DNA of 64,000 bases, taken from positions 124,001 through 188,000 of the forward strand of contig NZ_JODM01000006.1 of the NCBI RefSeq assembly GCF_000717995.1. Direction: 5' to 3'. The notes beneath the pieces are model-generated. The model made no database searches. It saw only the letters and a program-made list of their open reading frames with translations, and was not told the DNA's origin. Shown one piece after another: positions 1 to 8,499 of the stretch (position 1 is its first letter; each line of letters opens with the position of its first letter). This stretch comes from Streptomyces violaceorubidus (GTDB lineage Bacteria; Actinomycetota; Actinomycetes; Streptomycetales; Streptomycetaceae). The position numbers were made by a program, and so were the translations under genes.

Positions 1-963
1 CAGGATCTCCTCGGGGGAGGACCCGGCGGTGGGCCCGGGACAGTGCGGGTCGTAGGCCGGGTCGAACTCGGCACGGTATATCTTCTGCGTCACCCCCCAG
101 TAGGCCCTCTCGTGATACGGCCACAGAAACTCCGAACCGCGCGCGAACCCGACCGCGTACAGGTCCTCGTCCCCGGCGGTGCCCAGTGACCGGGCCACCG
201 TCGCCGGGAGCGAGGTGAGCAGTCCGGTTCCGTCCTCGGTCCACAGCGCCCCCTCCCAGTCGACGCCGCCGTCATATAGTTCGGGGTGGTTCTCCAACTG
301 CCAGCGGGTGAGGTAGCCGCCGTTGGAGATGCCGGCGATGTACGTGTGCCGCGGGGCGTGCCCGTACCGACGGGCGGCGGCCTGCCGGGCGGCCCGGGTG
401 AGCTGGGTGGTCCGTGCGTTCCACTCCGCGACCGCGTCTCCCGGTCGCTTGCCGTCCAGGTAGAAGTCCGTTCCGCTGTTGCCCTTGTCGGTCGCGGCGT
501 ACGCGTACCCCTGCGCCAGCACGCGGTCGGAGATGGCCTTGTCGGTGGCGTACTGCTTGCGGGTGCCCGGCGCTCCCGTCACGACGAGGCCGCCGTTCCA
601 TCGGTCCGGCAGCCGGATGACGAACTGGGCGTCGTGCCGCCAGCCGTGCGTGGCGTTGAAGCGCGAGGAGTCCGGGAAGTACCCGTCGACCTGGATACCC
701 GGAACCCCGGAAGGCGTCCTGGTGCCGCTCGCCGTCAGCCCGGCCTGGTCCGCGAGGTCGGTGTACGGGGTGCCCGCCAGGCCCGTGGTCGTCAGATCGG
801 GCAGACAGGTGCTGCGCTGCACAGCCGCGCCCGGCACTCGTACGCGCTCCTTCCGGGCACAGTGCGCTCCGGTGTCGACGGCCGCGGCGGAGGGCGACGG
901 CGCGCTGAGCGTGACGGCGGTCAGGACGGCGGCCAGGAACGGGACACCACGGGGCAGACGCAT
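1..963 (-). CDS. Secreted tannase/feruloyl-esterase-like alpha/beta hydrolase (C-terminus beyond the window)
   Basis: The gene begins at ATG 963 and is still open at the left edge, so only its first 321 residues are visible. Residues 1-27 form a signal peptide (MRLPRG, a hydrophobic AAVLTAVTL core, then an Ala-rich cleavage region), so the enzyme is probably exported. The serine-nucleophile elbow GISNG is at residues 211-215 (Ser213), preceded by the oxyanion-type stretch GGLVVTGAPG near 134-143. The pattern AYAATDKGNSG followed by the elbow resembles the tannase/feruloyl esterase and 3-hydroxybutyrate-oligomer hydrolase families; which ester is cleaved cannot be told. Asp and His of the triad would lie beyond the window. 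The 176 bp before the next leftward gene hold no recognisable gene. Confidence 0.75.
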   Translation of the reverse strand, partial: MRLPRGVPFLAAVLTAVTLSAPSPSAAAVDTGAHCARKERVRVPGAAVQRSTCLPDLTTTGLAGTPYTDLADQAGLTASGTRTPSGVPGIQVDGYFPDSSRFNATHGWRHDAQFVIRLPDRWNGGLVVTGAPGTRKQYATDKAISDRVLAQGYAYAATDKGNSGTDFYLDGKRPGDAVAEWNARTTQLTRAARQAAARRYGHAPRHTYIAGISNGGYLTRWQLENHPELYDGGVDWEGALWTEDGTGLLTSLPATVARSLGTAGDEDLYAVGFARGSEFLWPYHERAYWGVTQKIYRAEFDPAYDPHCPGPTAGSSPEEIL

Positions 964-1139
964 CAGGTCCTCCGAGCGCGACGGGGAAGTGGAGCCGAGG
1001 GCTGCCCCATCGTGCGGGTCCGCCGCTCCGCGCTCCATGGGCTGGAGCCACATGCGCGAAGAGCGGGTCATGGAGGTTGAAGACAGTCGGGGACTCGTGC
1101 TTCCCCGGCCCGAGCGGCGGGCCCCCTTCCTGTGACGGG

Positions 1140-2069
1140 TCAGCTCGGCCGTACGGCCATCTTGTCGAGGGCCTCCAGGAGTCCGGGCAGCGCCGGTCCC
1201 CGCCCCACCGGCAGCACCTCACCGGGTTCCTCGTCGAGCAGGACGAAGGCGATGTCGTCGGTCCTGGCGACCAGCGACCAGCCGGGGCCGTCCGCACGCA
1301 GCGTCCGCGCGTCTCCCGGTGCGAACGAGGACCGGACCCGGCCGAGCGGCGGCGGGGTGTCGATGTAGGCGCTGGCCTCCGCGAGGACCCGCCGGACACC
1401 CCCGTGCTGGAAGGTTCTGGCGCCGCTCCGGTCGTCCGTGGCGACGGCCCCGTCCACGGCGTCGGCGGGCGCACCCCCGTCGTCGTGCGCCCCGGCGCCC
1501 GCGCCGGCTTCCCCACCGTCGCCGGTGGCGCCGTCCTGCGAACCGGCGCCGCCGCCCGGTGCGGGGAACTCCGCGTCGTCGATCTGCTCCCGCCACTGGG
1601 CCCACTGCAGGGCGATCTCGTCGGCCCCCAGACGGCGCTGCGCCGGTCCCCAGACGGTGGTGTCCGGCGGGCACAGTGCGGGCTGGTCGGTGGACTCGGG
1701 GCCCGGGTCGTGCGGCACGGGCACACCGGGTGCCGCCACGGCGACCGCGAGGGGCCAGCCGGGCAGCGCGGTGACGACCGTCCGCTCGTCCGGCGACAGG
1801 TCGTACTCCATGCCGCAGTCCCAGGACGCCACGGCGACCGCGACCAGTGAGACGTCGTCGATGACGACGGTCCACCGGGCGCCGTCACCGTCCTGGCCGA
1901 GCACCAGGCCGTAGCCGTCGGCCAGCGGTGGGAGACCGAGCGCGGCGCACGCCTCCGGGTAGTCGTCGCCCAGCACACTCGGAAACTTCGCCGGCATCAG
2001 CAGCACCGCCGTGAGCACATAGAGCGCATCGTCCGCGGCGGCGACGGCGTCCTCGTCCGTCCCGGCCAT
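1140..2069 (-). CDS. Conserved actinobacterial hypothetical protein
   Basis: A 309-residue soluble protein with no motif I recognise. The start at ATG 2069 is preferred over the upstream GTG (2105) because GGGAGG lies about six bases before it. The N-terminal half (1-145) is compact and acidic, with a hydrophobic stretch around VALVAVAVASWDCG. Residues 175-220 are a Gly/Ala/Asp-rich low-complexity linker, followed by a conserved-looking 90-residue C-terminal part. It lacks a signal peptide and membrane segments. The layout of two globular parts joined by a linker would fit a secretion- or immunity-associated protein such as the ESX/SUKH-type helpers, but that is speculation. Confidence 0.6.
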   Translation of the reverse strand: MAGTDEDAVAAADDALYVLTAVLLMPAKFPSVLGDDYPEACAALGLPPLADGYGLVLGQDGDGARWTVVIDDVSLVAVAVASWDCGMEYDLSPDERTVVTALPGWPLAVAVAAPGVPVPHDPGPESTDQPALCPPDTTVWGPAQRRLGADEIALQWAQWREQIDDAEFPAPGGGAGSQDGATGDGGEAGAGAGAHDDGGAPADAVDGAVATDDRSGARTFQHGGVRRVLAEASAYIDTPPPLGRVRSSFAPGDARTLRADGPGWSLVARTDDIAFVLLDEEPGEVLPVGRGPALPGLLEALDKMAVRPS

Positions 2070-2210
2070 CACAGCCTCCCCATCGGTTCGTCCAATGGCG
2101 GGCACCCTAGTGCGCCCGGGAAGCCCTTGTCACGACTCCCAGACGCACCCGAGCTGCAGTTTTCCGGTTGGACGGGGGCGAATCGACCACTCGGTACCCG
2201 GGGCCGGTGC

Positions 2211-2537
2211 TCAGGTCGCGGGCAGTCCGAGGAGCGCGCGGGTCACGTCCCGCGGGCGCTCGTCCCGTTCCCGCGCGAGGGCGATCACGGTCCGGCACGC
2301 CAGCTCGTTGACACCGAACGACAGGGCTTCCGGCGACACGCGGCCCGCCGCCTCGTCGATCCCGTCCTGATCGTCGTCCACACACGCCGAGACGTAGGCG
2401 GCCGCGGCCTCGAAGAGGTTGTGCGAGCGGGACCCGACTCCCGCCTTCCCCTCCTTGCCCTGCTCCGTGCGTCGAGCCGTGCGGGATCTGTCCCAAGCCT
2501 CGCGGATCCTGCGGAACAAGCGGACCACCCTCCCCAT
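2211..2537 (-). CDS. Small hypothetical protein
   Basis: A 108-residue protein with a very basic N-terminus (RLFRRIREAWDRSRTARR) followed by a mostly helical, acidic region. No known domain is recognised. The stop lies 141 bp upstream of the next leftward gene, so co-transcription with it is possible. The start at 2537 has no strong Shine-Dalgarno sequence. It diverges from the oxygenase gene at 2617 and the two share a short intergenic region that contains an inverted repeat. The coding call rests on codon bias and the absence of a better overlapping frame. Confidence 0.45.
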   Translation of the reverse strand: MGRVVRLFRRIREAWDRSRTARRTEQGKEGKAGVGSRSHNLFEAAAAYVSACVDDDQDGIDEAAGRVSPEALSFGVNELACRTVIALARERDERPRDVTRALLGLPAT

Positions 2538-2556
2538 GCGATCACTCTGACTGACT

Positions 2557-2589
2557 CTTCAACTCCTCCTCTGCAAAGTAAAGTTGAAG
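2557..2589. promoter_or_regulatory. Inverted repeat between divergent genes
   Basis: CTTCAACT at 2557-2564 is the exact reverse complement of AGTTGAAG at 2582-2589, with a 17-nt spacer. It lies between the starts of the small hypothetical gene (2537) and the MpaB-like gene (2617), in a locally A/T-rich patch. It could be an operator for divergent control or a stem in the oxygenase mRNA leader. No regulator gene adjoins it. Confidence 0.4.
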
Positions 2590-2616
2590 CTTCGGCGGCA
2601 GAAGGGGGCGGTCAGG

Positions 2617-3513
2617 GTGCGACGGTTCGAACTGCTGGCACGGATCCGGCGCATGGATCCCTACGAGGACGCTTCGGAGATCTACCGGCTGTCCTCGGCC
2701 TACGAGTTCCCCTGGGACTTCGCACGCGCCTTGGAACTGGCGCTCTACCGCACCTACGCCGTGCCGAGCATCGGCCGGCTGCTCGACGAGACGGCGGAGT
2801 TCGCCGAGCGGCCCCAGAAGCGGTACGACGACACGGCGCTGCTGCTCGACGCCGTGGTCGAGCACGGCTTCGACAGCGAGCAGGGCCGCACCGCCATCCG
2901 GCGCATCAACCGGATGCACCGCAGCTACGACATCACCAACGACGACATGCGGTACGTCCTGTGCACGTTCGTCGTCATCCCCAAACGCTGGATCGACGCC
3001 TACGGGTGGCGCAGGATGTCGCGCCACGAGACCGTCGCCTCCGCCGTCCACTTCCGCACGCTGGGACGGCACATGGGCATCAGGGACATCCCCGGCTCCT
3101 ACGAGGAGTTCGAGGCATGCCTCGACGCCTACGAGGAGGCCCACTTCGCCTGGGACGAGGGCGCGCGCCGCGTCTCCGACGCCACGCTCGACCTCATGGC
3201 CTCCTGGTATCCGCGCCCATTCGCGCCGCTCCTGCGCACCGGGACCCTCGCCCTGCTCGACGAGCCCCTCCTGCGGACCTTCGGCTACACCCCGCCGCGC
3301 CCCGCCACTCGCGCGGTCGTGCGCCGTGCCGTCAGGCTGCGGGGACGCGTGGTCCGTCTGCTGCCGCCGAGGCGCGCCCCGCACCACGCCCGTCAGAACC
3401 GCCAGGTCAAGGGCTACCCGAACGGCTACCGGCTGGCCGACCTGGGTACCCGTCCGACTCCAGGCGTCCGGGGCTGTCCGGTCCGCCACCTCGGCTCGTC
3501 AGCCGCCGAGTGA
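2617..3513 (+). CDS. MpaB-family (DUF2236) oxygenase-like protein
   Basis: A 298-residue protein with the character of the ER-bound oxygenase MpaB/B'/latex-clearing (DUF2236) family, haem-dependent enzymes in the studied members. The N-terminal stretch YEFPWDFARALELALYRTYAVP and the central RMHRSYDITNDDMRYVLCTFVVIPKRWID match the conserved blocks around the haem ligands. The start GTG 2617 is preferred because AGAAGGGGG precedes it; a TTG at 2584 is possible but lies inside an inverted repeat. The last 80 residues are Arg/Pro-rich and poorly conserved. The 3' end overlaps the end of the converging padR remnant by 15 bp. Substrate unknown. Confidence 0.75.
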   Translation: MRRFELLARIRRMDPYEDASEIYRLSSAYEFPWDFARALELALYRTYAVPSIGRLLDETAEFAERPQKRYDDTALLLDAVVEHGFDSEQGRTAIRRINRMHRSYDITNDDMRYVLCTFVVIPKRWIDAYGWRRMSRHETVASAVHFRTLGRHMGIRDIPGSYEEFEACLDAYEEAHFAWDEGARRVSDATLDLMASWYPRPFAPLLRTGTLALLDEPLLRTFGYTPPRPATRAVVRRAVRLRGRVVRLLPPRRAPHHARQNRQVKGYPNGYRLADLGTRPTPGVRGCPVRHLGSSAAE

Positions 3514-3836
3514 AGCGATCGTCTCCCGCAGCCAGCCGAGTTCGGGCCAGGGGGTGGCCCTGGCGATGACCAGGACGCCACGCCGGAAGAGATCGTCCAC
3601 CTCCTCGGCGCCCAGGGGCCGGTCGCCGTCGTCGAAGAAGCTCGCGGGCTCCTCCAGGAAGGCGAGGCGGCGGCGCAGCACGGCGCCTGTGCGGCGGCGT
3701 CGTCCAGGTGCCGGAGGAAGGCGAGCACCGCGAACCAGCGGTTCTCGTCGGTGATCTCGCGCTGAACGGGCTCGGCGAGCCGTCGGCGCAGCTCTTGTCG
3801 CCCCTCCTTGGTGAGGGAGGTGGCGGACTTCCCGCG
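3499..3836 (-). pseudogene. PadR-family regulator remnant (N-terminus lost, frameshifted)
   Basis: Only the C-terminal helical part of a PadR-type regulator (Vir_C-like) survives. One frame reads GKSATSLTKEGRQELRRR... RWFAVLAFLRHLDDAAAQ; the reading then has to jump frame near 3682-3687 to continue as VLRRRLAFLEEPASFFDDGDR to the stop at 3499, so one base appears to be missing. The winged-helix N-terminal half is absent: homology stops at about 3836, exactly where a truncated hydrolase begins on the other strand. The gene cannot make a DNA-binding protein as it stands. A sequencing error could explain the frameshift but not the missing N-terminus. Confidence 0.7.
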
Positions 3837-4316
3837 GCCGAGCTTGTCGCCCACGGCATGGGTCGTGCCGTCGCCCTCGTCCTCGCCCACCGGAGGCCTA
3901 AGCTGGTCTCCCGTCCGGTCCTCACGGAGGCCGACCTGGACGCCGCTCCGCCGTCGACCGCGGGCAGCGGCCTCATCGCCTCCTACAAGGAGGACGATTT
4001 CGTCGACGGCGGCCACGCGCGCGTGCTGGAGGCCGTCGGCCCCCAATGGACGGCGACGATGCGGCTGACGGATCCGCGTGCCCTGCACCGCTCCGCCGTC
4101 GGGCTGTGCCGGGGATCGGACCCTCTGACGCGTACCCTCCTCGAAGAGCTTCCGGTCGAGCGTGTGTACCTCCAGGGCGCACTCAGCGGCGAGTTGGAGG
4201 GCCGGGAGGTGCTGGAGGCCGCGGGCGTACGGGTGACGACGGTGCCGGGAGCCGGGCACAACGTCATGTTCGACCGCCCCGACGCGTTCGCGGCGGCCGT
4301 CGCCGGGCGGAACCGA
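3837..4316 (+). pseudogene. Alpha/beta hydrolase remnant (N-terminus lost)
   Basis: Reading from 3837 gives AELVAHGMGRAVALVLAHRR, clearly the nucleophile-elbow region of an alpha/beta hydrolase, and runs to VTTVPGAGHNVMFDRPDAFA, the segment carrying the catalytic His. The first roughly 90 residues are missing, there is no start codon or ribosome site, and the elbow reads HGMGR where GHSMGG is expected, so the nucleophile Ser has become Gly. No stop ends the fold; the frame runs on into the antisense of the methyltransferase. It abuts the padR remnant head to head. I treat both as relics of one divergent regulator/target pair. Confidence 0.7.
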
Positions 4317-4916
4317 TCAGTCCGCGCGAGTAGCCAGCGCCAGGAACCGGGCGTCTTCGTCGACGTACGCCGTCAGGTCCCATCCGGAACCGGCCAGCAG
4401 CCGACGGAGATTGCGCTCGGCACGCAGGTCGTCGGGCGTGAGCCGCCGTCCCTGCCGGGCCGCGAGCGCCGCCCTGCCGATCGGGTGGAACAGCGCCAGC
4501 ACACCACCCGGGCGCACGACCCGCGCCAACTCCCGCAGATTCCCGCCGGGATCCGGCAAGTGCGCGACGAGGCCCGCCGCGAACACCGCGTCGAGCGTCC
4601 CGGACCGCAGGGGCAGCGCGGCCACGTCGGTCAGCAGCAGGCGTCCCTCGCGGTCCCGGCCTGCCCGTACGGCGGCCTGGAGCATGGCAGGTGTCAGATC
4701 GGCCCCGACGACCAGCCCCGTCGGCCCCACGGCCGTACGCAAGGGGGGCAGAGCCCGGCCGGTGCCGCACCCCGCGTCCAGGACCCGATCACCTTCGCGC
4801 AACCCCAGTTCGGCGACCGCGGCCGCGTAGGCCGGGCCGTCGTCGGGGAACCGGCGGTCCCAGTCGGCGGCCCGGGAGCCGAAGAACTCCTGCACGTGCG
4901 TGTGGTCGTCGCTCAT
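4317..4916 (-). CDS. Class I SAM-dependent methyltransferase
   Basis: A 199-residue methyltransferase of the UbiE/Methyltransf_11 type. Motif I VLDAGCGTG is at residues 45-53, the acidic residue ending strand 2 lies in VVGADLTP, and the post-I and motif III regions (LPLRSGTLDAVFAAGLVAHLPDP, VVRPGGVLALFHP) follow in normal order. Start ATG 4916 is chosen; ATGs at 4925 and 4928 lie right after GGGGA and are alternatives. Substrate cannot be inferred. It is divergent from the MHYT gene across 152 bp that contain a perfect palindrome. Confidence 0.85.
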   Translation of the reverse strand: MSDDHTHVQEFFGSRAADWDRRFPDDGPAYAAAVAELGLREGDRVLDAGCGTGRALPPLRTAVGPTGLVVGADLTPAMLQAAVRAGRDREGRLLLTDVAALPLRSGTLDAVFAAGLVAHLPDPGGNLRELARVVRPGGVLALFHPIGRAALAARQGRRLTPDDLRAERNLRRLLAGSGWDLTAYVDEDARFLALATRAD

Positions 4917-4960
4917 GCTTCGCATCATTCCCCAAGAGCACAGAAGACGCCGCAGCGCAC

Positions 4961-4972
4961 ATGTTCGAACAT
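4961..4972. promoter_or_regulatory. Perfect 12-bp palindrome ATGTTCGAACAT
   Basis: ATGTTCGAACAT lies about 45 bp upstream of the methyltransferase start and 97 bp upstream of the MHYT/conservon operon. It is self-complementary over its whole length and could bind a dimeric regulator serving either side. It lacks the GAAC-N4-GTTC spacing of the actinobacterial SOS box. Further right, GCGCAC and GTGCGC (about 5034 and 5045) form a second short inverted repeat before the MHYT gene. Confidence 0.4.
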
Positions 4973-5068
4973 AATGCGGTCGTTCCAGCATCCCTCTGGG
5001 TCAGATAGCAACACCTTTCGAAATGCGCACCCGTTGTGCGCCCGGTTCGGGGCTAGCGTCCCGGGGCC

Positions 5069-5845
5069 ATGGGACACCTGGACCACGCCGCCCTGGGCTG
5101 GCTGACACCCGCGCTGTCGTACGCGATGGCCTGTACCGGCGCAGCCCTCGGACTGCGCTGCACCGTCCGCGCCCTGGCCGCCACCGGACGCACGCGCCGC
5201 AACTGGCTGCTGACCGCGGCCTCGGCGATCGGCACCGGCATCTGGACGATGCACTTCGTCGCCATGCTCGGCTTCAGGGTCAGCGGCACCGACATCCGGT
5301 ACGACGTACCGCTCACCCTCGTCAGTCTGCTCGTCGCCGTACTCGTCGTCTGCGCCGGCGTCTTCGCCGTCGGCTACGGCCGCAACCGGGTGCGGGCACT
5401 TCTGCTCGGCGGACTCACCACGGGGTTCGGTGTCGCCAGCATGCACTACCTCGGCATGGCGGCCGTACGCCTGCACGGCGAGGTGAGCTACGACCCGGTA
5501 CGCGTGGGGCTCTCCGTGCTCATCGCCGTCGCTGCCGCCACCGCTGCCCTGTGGGCGGCGCTCAACACCGAGTCGCCCCTCGCGGTCACCCTGGCCTCGC
5601 TGATCATGGGGGCGGCGGTGAGCAGCATGCACTACACCGGCATGTTCGCGGTGAGCGTGCGTGTCACGCCCTCCGGCGAGGCGTTGCCCGGGGCCACGGC
5701 GATGCAGTTCATCTTCCCCCTCGCCGTCGGCCTCGGTTCCTACCTGTTCCTGACGTCGGCCTTCGTCGCGCTGTCGCCGACGGCCGGGGAAGGCGGGGCG
5801 TCCGCCTCCGCACGGCAGCAGCCCGCCGGGAGCGCCGCCCCGTGA
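5069..5845 (+). CDS. MHYT-domain membrane sensor protein
   Basis: A 258-residue integral membrane protein with three copies of the MHYT signature at residues 61-66 (MHFVAM), 125-130 (MHYLGM) and 187-192 (MHYTGM), separated by membrane segments in the usual seven-helix pattern. MHYT domains are predicted to bind a metal such as copper and sense diatomic gases or redox state through the Met and His residues. Here the domain stands alone, with no attached GGDEF, EAL or kinase domain; about 25 polar residues end the protein. The downstream histidine-kinase-like cvnA lies 62 bp on, or overlaps in a GTGA if its upstream GTG is used, so the MHYT protein is probably co-transcribed with the conservon. 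Confidence 0.9.
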   Translation: MGHLDHAALGWLTPALSYAMACTGAALGLRCTVRALAATGRTRRNWLLTAASAIGTGIWTMHFVAMLGFRVSGTDIRYDVPLTLVSLLVAVLVVCAGVFAVGYGRNRVRALLLGGLTTGFGVASMHYLGMAAVRLHGEVSYDPVRVGLSVLIAVAAATAALWAALNTESPLAVTLASLIMGAAVSSMHYTGMFAVSVRVTPSGEALPGATAMQFIFPLAVGLGSYLFLTSAFVALSPTAGEGGASASARQQPAGSAAP

Positions 5846-5907
5846 CGGCGGATCCGGGCAGCAGGACCCGGCGACAACGCACCGACCCCGTCCCGAGCGA
5901 GGAAGTC

Positions 5908-8499
5908 ATGCGCCCGCCCCGTACCACCCCCGCACGTCCCACCCCCGAAGCGGGCGCCGGGACGCCGTCCCAGCCTTCCGTGCGCGGACGTCGCGCGCAC
6001 GCCGGCCCACCCGCCGACGAGGGGCCGAGGGAGCCCGTCGGCGAGACGGCCGGTCCGCCCGCCACGCGCGGGTGGCCCGGGCGCGTACAGCCGCGCACCG
6101 TCCGCGCCCGGGTCGTCTGCCTCCTGATGGTGCCCGTCGTCTCCCTCCTGGCCCTGTGGGCGTACGCCACCGTCACCACCGCCCAGGACGTCTCCCGGCT
6201 GCGGCAGGTCCAGCGGGTGGACGCCCGCGTACGGGTCCCCGTGAGCGCCGCCGTCGCCGCGCTCCAGGCGGAGCGGCTCGCAGCCGTCCGCCACGCCACC
6301 GATCCGTCGTCGGTGCCGCGAGCCGACTTCCGGGAACTGACTGCGCGCACCGACCGCGCGGTGGGAAAGCTGCGGCTCGGTGACCACCACACCGTGGCCG
6401 ACAGCGAGGAACTGCCCGCCGCAGTGGCCCGGCGGCTCCAGTCGGTCGTCACCGGCGCCGAACGACTGGGGCCGCTGCGCACCGCCGTCCTCGACGACCG
6501 CGCGGACTGGCAAGAGGCCTACCGCCGCTATACGGCGGCCATCTCGACGGCCTTCCACGTGGGCGGCGCGCTGAGCGGTGTCCAGGACGCCGATCCGGCA
6601 TCCGACGCGCGCGTGCTGGTGGAGTTCGCCCGCGCGGGCGAGGCCCTGGCCCAGGAGGACGCCCTGCTGGCCGGTGCCCGCCTGTCCGACGGACTCGCCG
6701 GTGCGCGGCTCCGTCTGTTCACCGGCGCCGTCGACACACGCCGGGCGCTGACCGAGTCCGCCGTCGCCGATCTGGGCGGCGACGAACGGGTGGCCTGGCG
6801 GGTCCTGGCCGACTCCGTCGCCTACCTGGCCGTGGCCGCCACGGAGGACCGACTGCTCGACGCCGGTGCGCGGGGACGGCCGATCGAGGCGACGGCACCC
6901 CGGTCCGCCTGGGACGAGGCGTACGCGCGCGTACGGGACGGCATGCGGGCGATCGAGCGGGACGCCGGGTGCTCGGTCGCCGACCGGGCCGACCCGTTCA
7001 CCCGCGGTGTGCTCACCGAGGCCGGTGCCGCGGTCCTGTTCGGCTTCCTCGCCGTCGCCGCGTCACTCGTCATCTCCGTCCGCATCGGCCGCGCCCTGGT
7101 GGTGGAACTGGTGAGCCTGCGCGACAGCGCACTGGAGATCGCCCGGCACAAACTCCCCGAGGCGATGCGCCGACTGCGCGCCGGGGACGAGATAGACATC
7201 CGCTCCGAGGCTCCACCCCGGCCCCCTGCGGAGGACGAGGCGGGTCAGGTCCCCGAGGCCCTGGCCAGCGTGCACCGGGCCGCCCTGCGCGCCGCGGTGG
7301 AACGTGCCGAACTCGCCGGCGGTATCGCCAGGGTCTTCGTCAATCTCGCCCGCCGCAGTCAGATCCTCGTCCACCGTCAACTGAGCCTCCTGGACAGCAT
7401 GGAACGCCGTTCCGACGACCCGGACGAACTCGGCGACCTGTTCCGGCTCGACCACCTCACCACCCGCATGCGGCGCCACGCCGAAAGTCTGATCATCCTC
7501 TCCGGCGCGGCGCCCGGCCGCGCCTGGCGGATGCCGGTCTCCCTGACCGACGTGGTCCGAGCAGCCGTCTCCGAAGTCGAGGACTACGCGCGCGTGGAAG
7601 TACGGCAGCTCCCCGAGACGTCGGTCCAGGGTGCCGCCGTCGCGGACGTCACCCACCTCCTGGCCGAGATCATCGAGAACGCCGCCCAGTTCTCGCCGCC
7701 GCACACGCGCGTGCGGGTCACCGGCGAACCCGTCGGCAACGGCTATGCGATCGAGGTCGAGGACCGCGGCCTCGGCATGGGCGAGGACGCCCTCGCCGAG
7801 GCCAACCACCGCATCACCCGGTCCGAGACGCTCGACCTGTTCGACAGTGACCGGCTCGGCCTGTTCGTCGTCAGCCGACTCGCCGCGCGGCAGGACATCA
7901 GGGTGCACCTGAAGACCTCCCCCTACGGGGGCACCACCGCGGTCGTCCTGCTCCCCACCGCACTCCTGCACGACGACCCGGCGGCAACCCCTCCCACGGC
8001 GGCACACGAGGCGGCCCGGCCCGAGGAGTACCTGTACGCACGCGTGCCCGATTCAGCCGGGCAGCAGGATCCCGTAGCCGCACCGGTCGACCGGCCGGCA
8101 CTGGCATCCGCCGCGGCGACGGGCACGCCCACCAACCCGTCCGGCCGGTCTCCGGGAGCGCCCGCCCTGCGACTGCACCGATCCTCCGACGTTCCCGACG
8201 GCCCCAGGGCCTCCGTGAAGGGCGACGATTCGCGCCCGGCGCAGCCGTCGGAGGAGTCCGACGACCTTCCCCGCCGGATACGGCAGGCCAGTCTCGCCCC
8301 TCAACTGCGCGACGGGAGCCCCGCGGGGCCGCCGGGGCCCAGCCGGGTGCGGGGGGACGCGGAACGCACCCCCGAGGCCGTGCGGAACCGCATGGCCGCT
8401 TACCGCCACGGCTGGTCGCGCGGCGGTGGCCGCGATCCCGGTCGCCCGCCACCGTCACGGCCGCCGCCCGGCGACCGTACCGAAGGAGACCCCTCATGA
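5908..8499 (+). CDS. cvnA: Conservon sensor: NIT-like histidine-kinase-type ATPase (CvnA)
   Basis: An 863-residue membrane protein of the CvnA type. A cytoplasmic Pro/Arg-rich leader precedes TM1 (about 68-90), then a roughly 280-residue helical extracytoplasmic domain like nitrate/nitrite-sensing (NIT) domains, TM2 (about 372-394), a HAMP-like linker, a dimerisation region with RLDHLTTRMRRHAESL, and an HATPase_c domain with N-box EIIENAAQFSPP, G1 EDRGLGM and G2-like GLFVVSRLA. The last 180 residues are Pro/Ser/Arg-rich and probably disordered. Start ATG 5908 follows GCGAGGAA; GTG 5842, which overlaps the MHYT stop, is an alternative. The stop overlaps the cvnB start by 4 bp. In characterised conservons the CvnA-CvnD proteins form a membrane complex resembling eukaryotic G-protein signalling. 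Confidence 0.9.
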   Translation: MRPPRTTPARPTPEAGAGTPSQPSVRGRRAHAGPPADEGPREPVGETAGPPATRGWPGRVQPRTVRARVVCLLMVPVVSLLALWAYATVTTAQDVSRLRQVQRVDARVRVPVSAAVAALQAERLAAVRHATDPSSVPRADFRELTARTDRAVGKLRLGDHHTVADSEELPAAVARRLQSVVTGAERLGPLRTAVLDDRADWQEAYRRYTAAISTAFHVGGALSGVQDADPASDARVLVEFARAGEALAQEDALLAGARLSDGLAGARLRLFTGAVDTRRALTESAVADLGGDERVAWRVLADSVAYLAVAATEDRLLDAGARGRPIEATAPRSAWDEAYARVRDGMRAIERDAGCSVADRADPFTRGVLTEAGAAVLFGFLAVAASLVISVRIGRALVVELVSLRDSALEIARHKLPEAMRRLRAGDEIDIRSEAPPRPPAEDEAGQVPEALASVHRAALRAAVERAELAGGIARVFVNLARRSQILVHRQLSLLDSMERRSDDPDELGDLFRLDHLTTRMRRHAESLIILSGAAPGRAWRMPVSLTDVVRAAVSEVEDYARVEVRQLPETSVQGAAVADVTHLLAEIIENAAQFSPPHTRVRVTGEPVGNGYAIEVEDRGLGMGEDALAEANHRITRSETLDLFDSDRLGLFVVSRLAARQDIRVHLKTSPYGGTTAVVLLPTALLHDDPAATPPTAAHEAARPEEYLYARVPDSAGQQDPVAAPVDRPALASAAATGTPTNPSGRSPGAPALRLHRSSDVPDGPRASVKGDDSRPAQPSEESDDLPRRIRQASLAPQLRDGSPAGPPGPSRVRGDAERTPEAVRNRMAAYRHGWSRGGGRDPGRPPPSRPPPGDRTEGDPS

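Noticed and set aside
272..1978. Long leftward frame over the first two genes
   Set aside because: It straddles the end of one well-supported gene and the start of another in a different frame and has composition typical of a shadow.
4961..4972. SOS/LexA box
   Set aside because: The palindrome contains GTTCGAAC contiguous, not GAAC-N4-GTTC, and no DNA-damage gene starts here.
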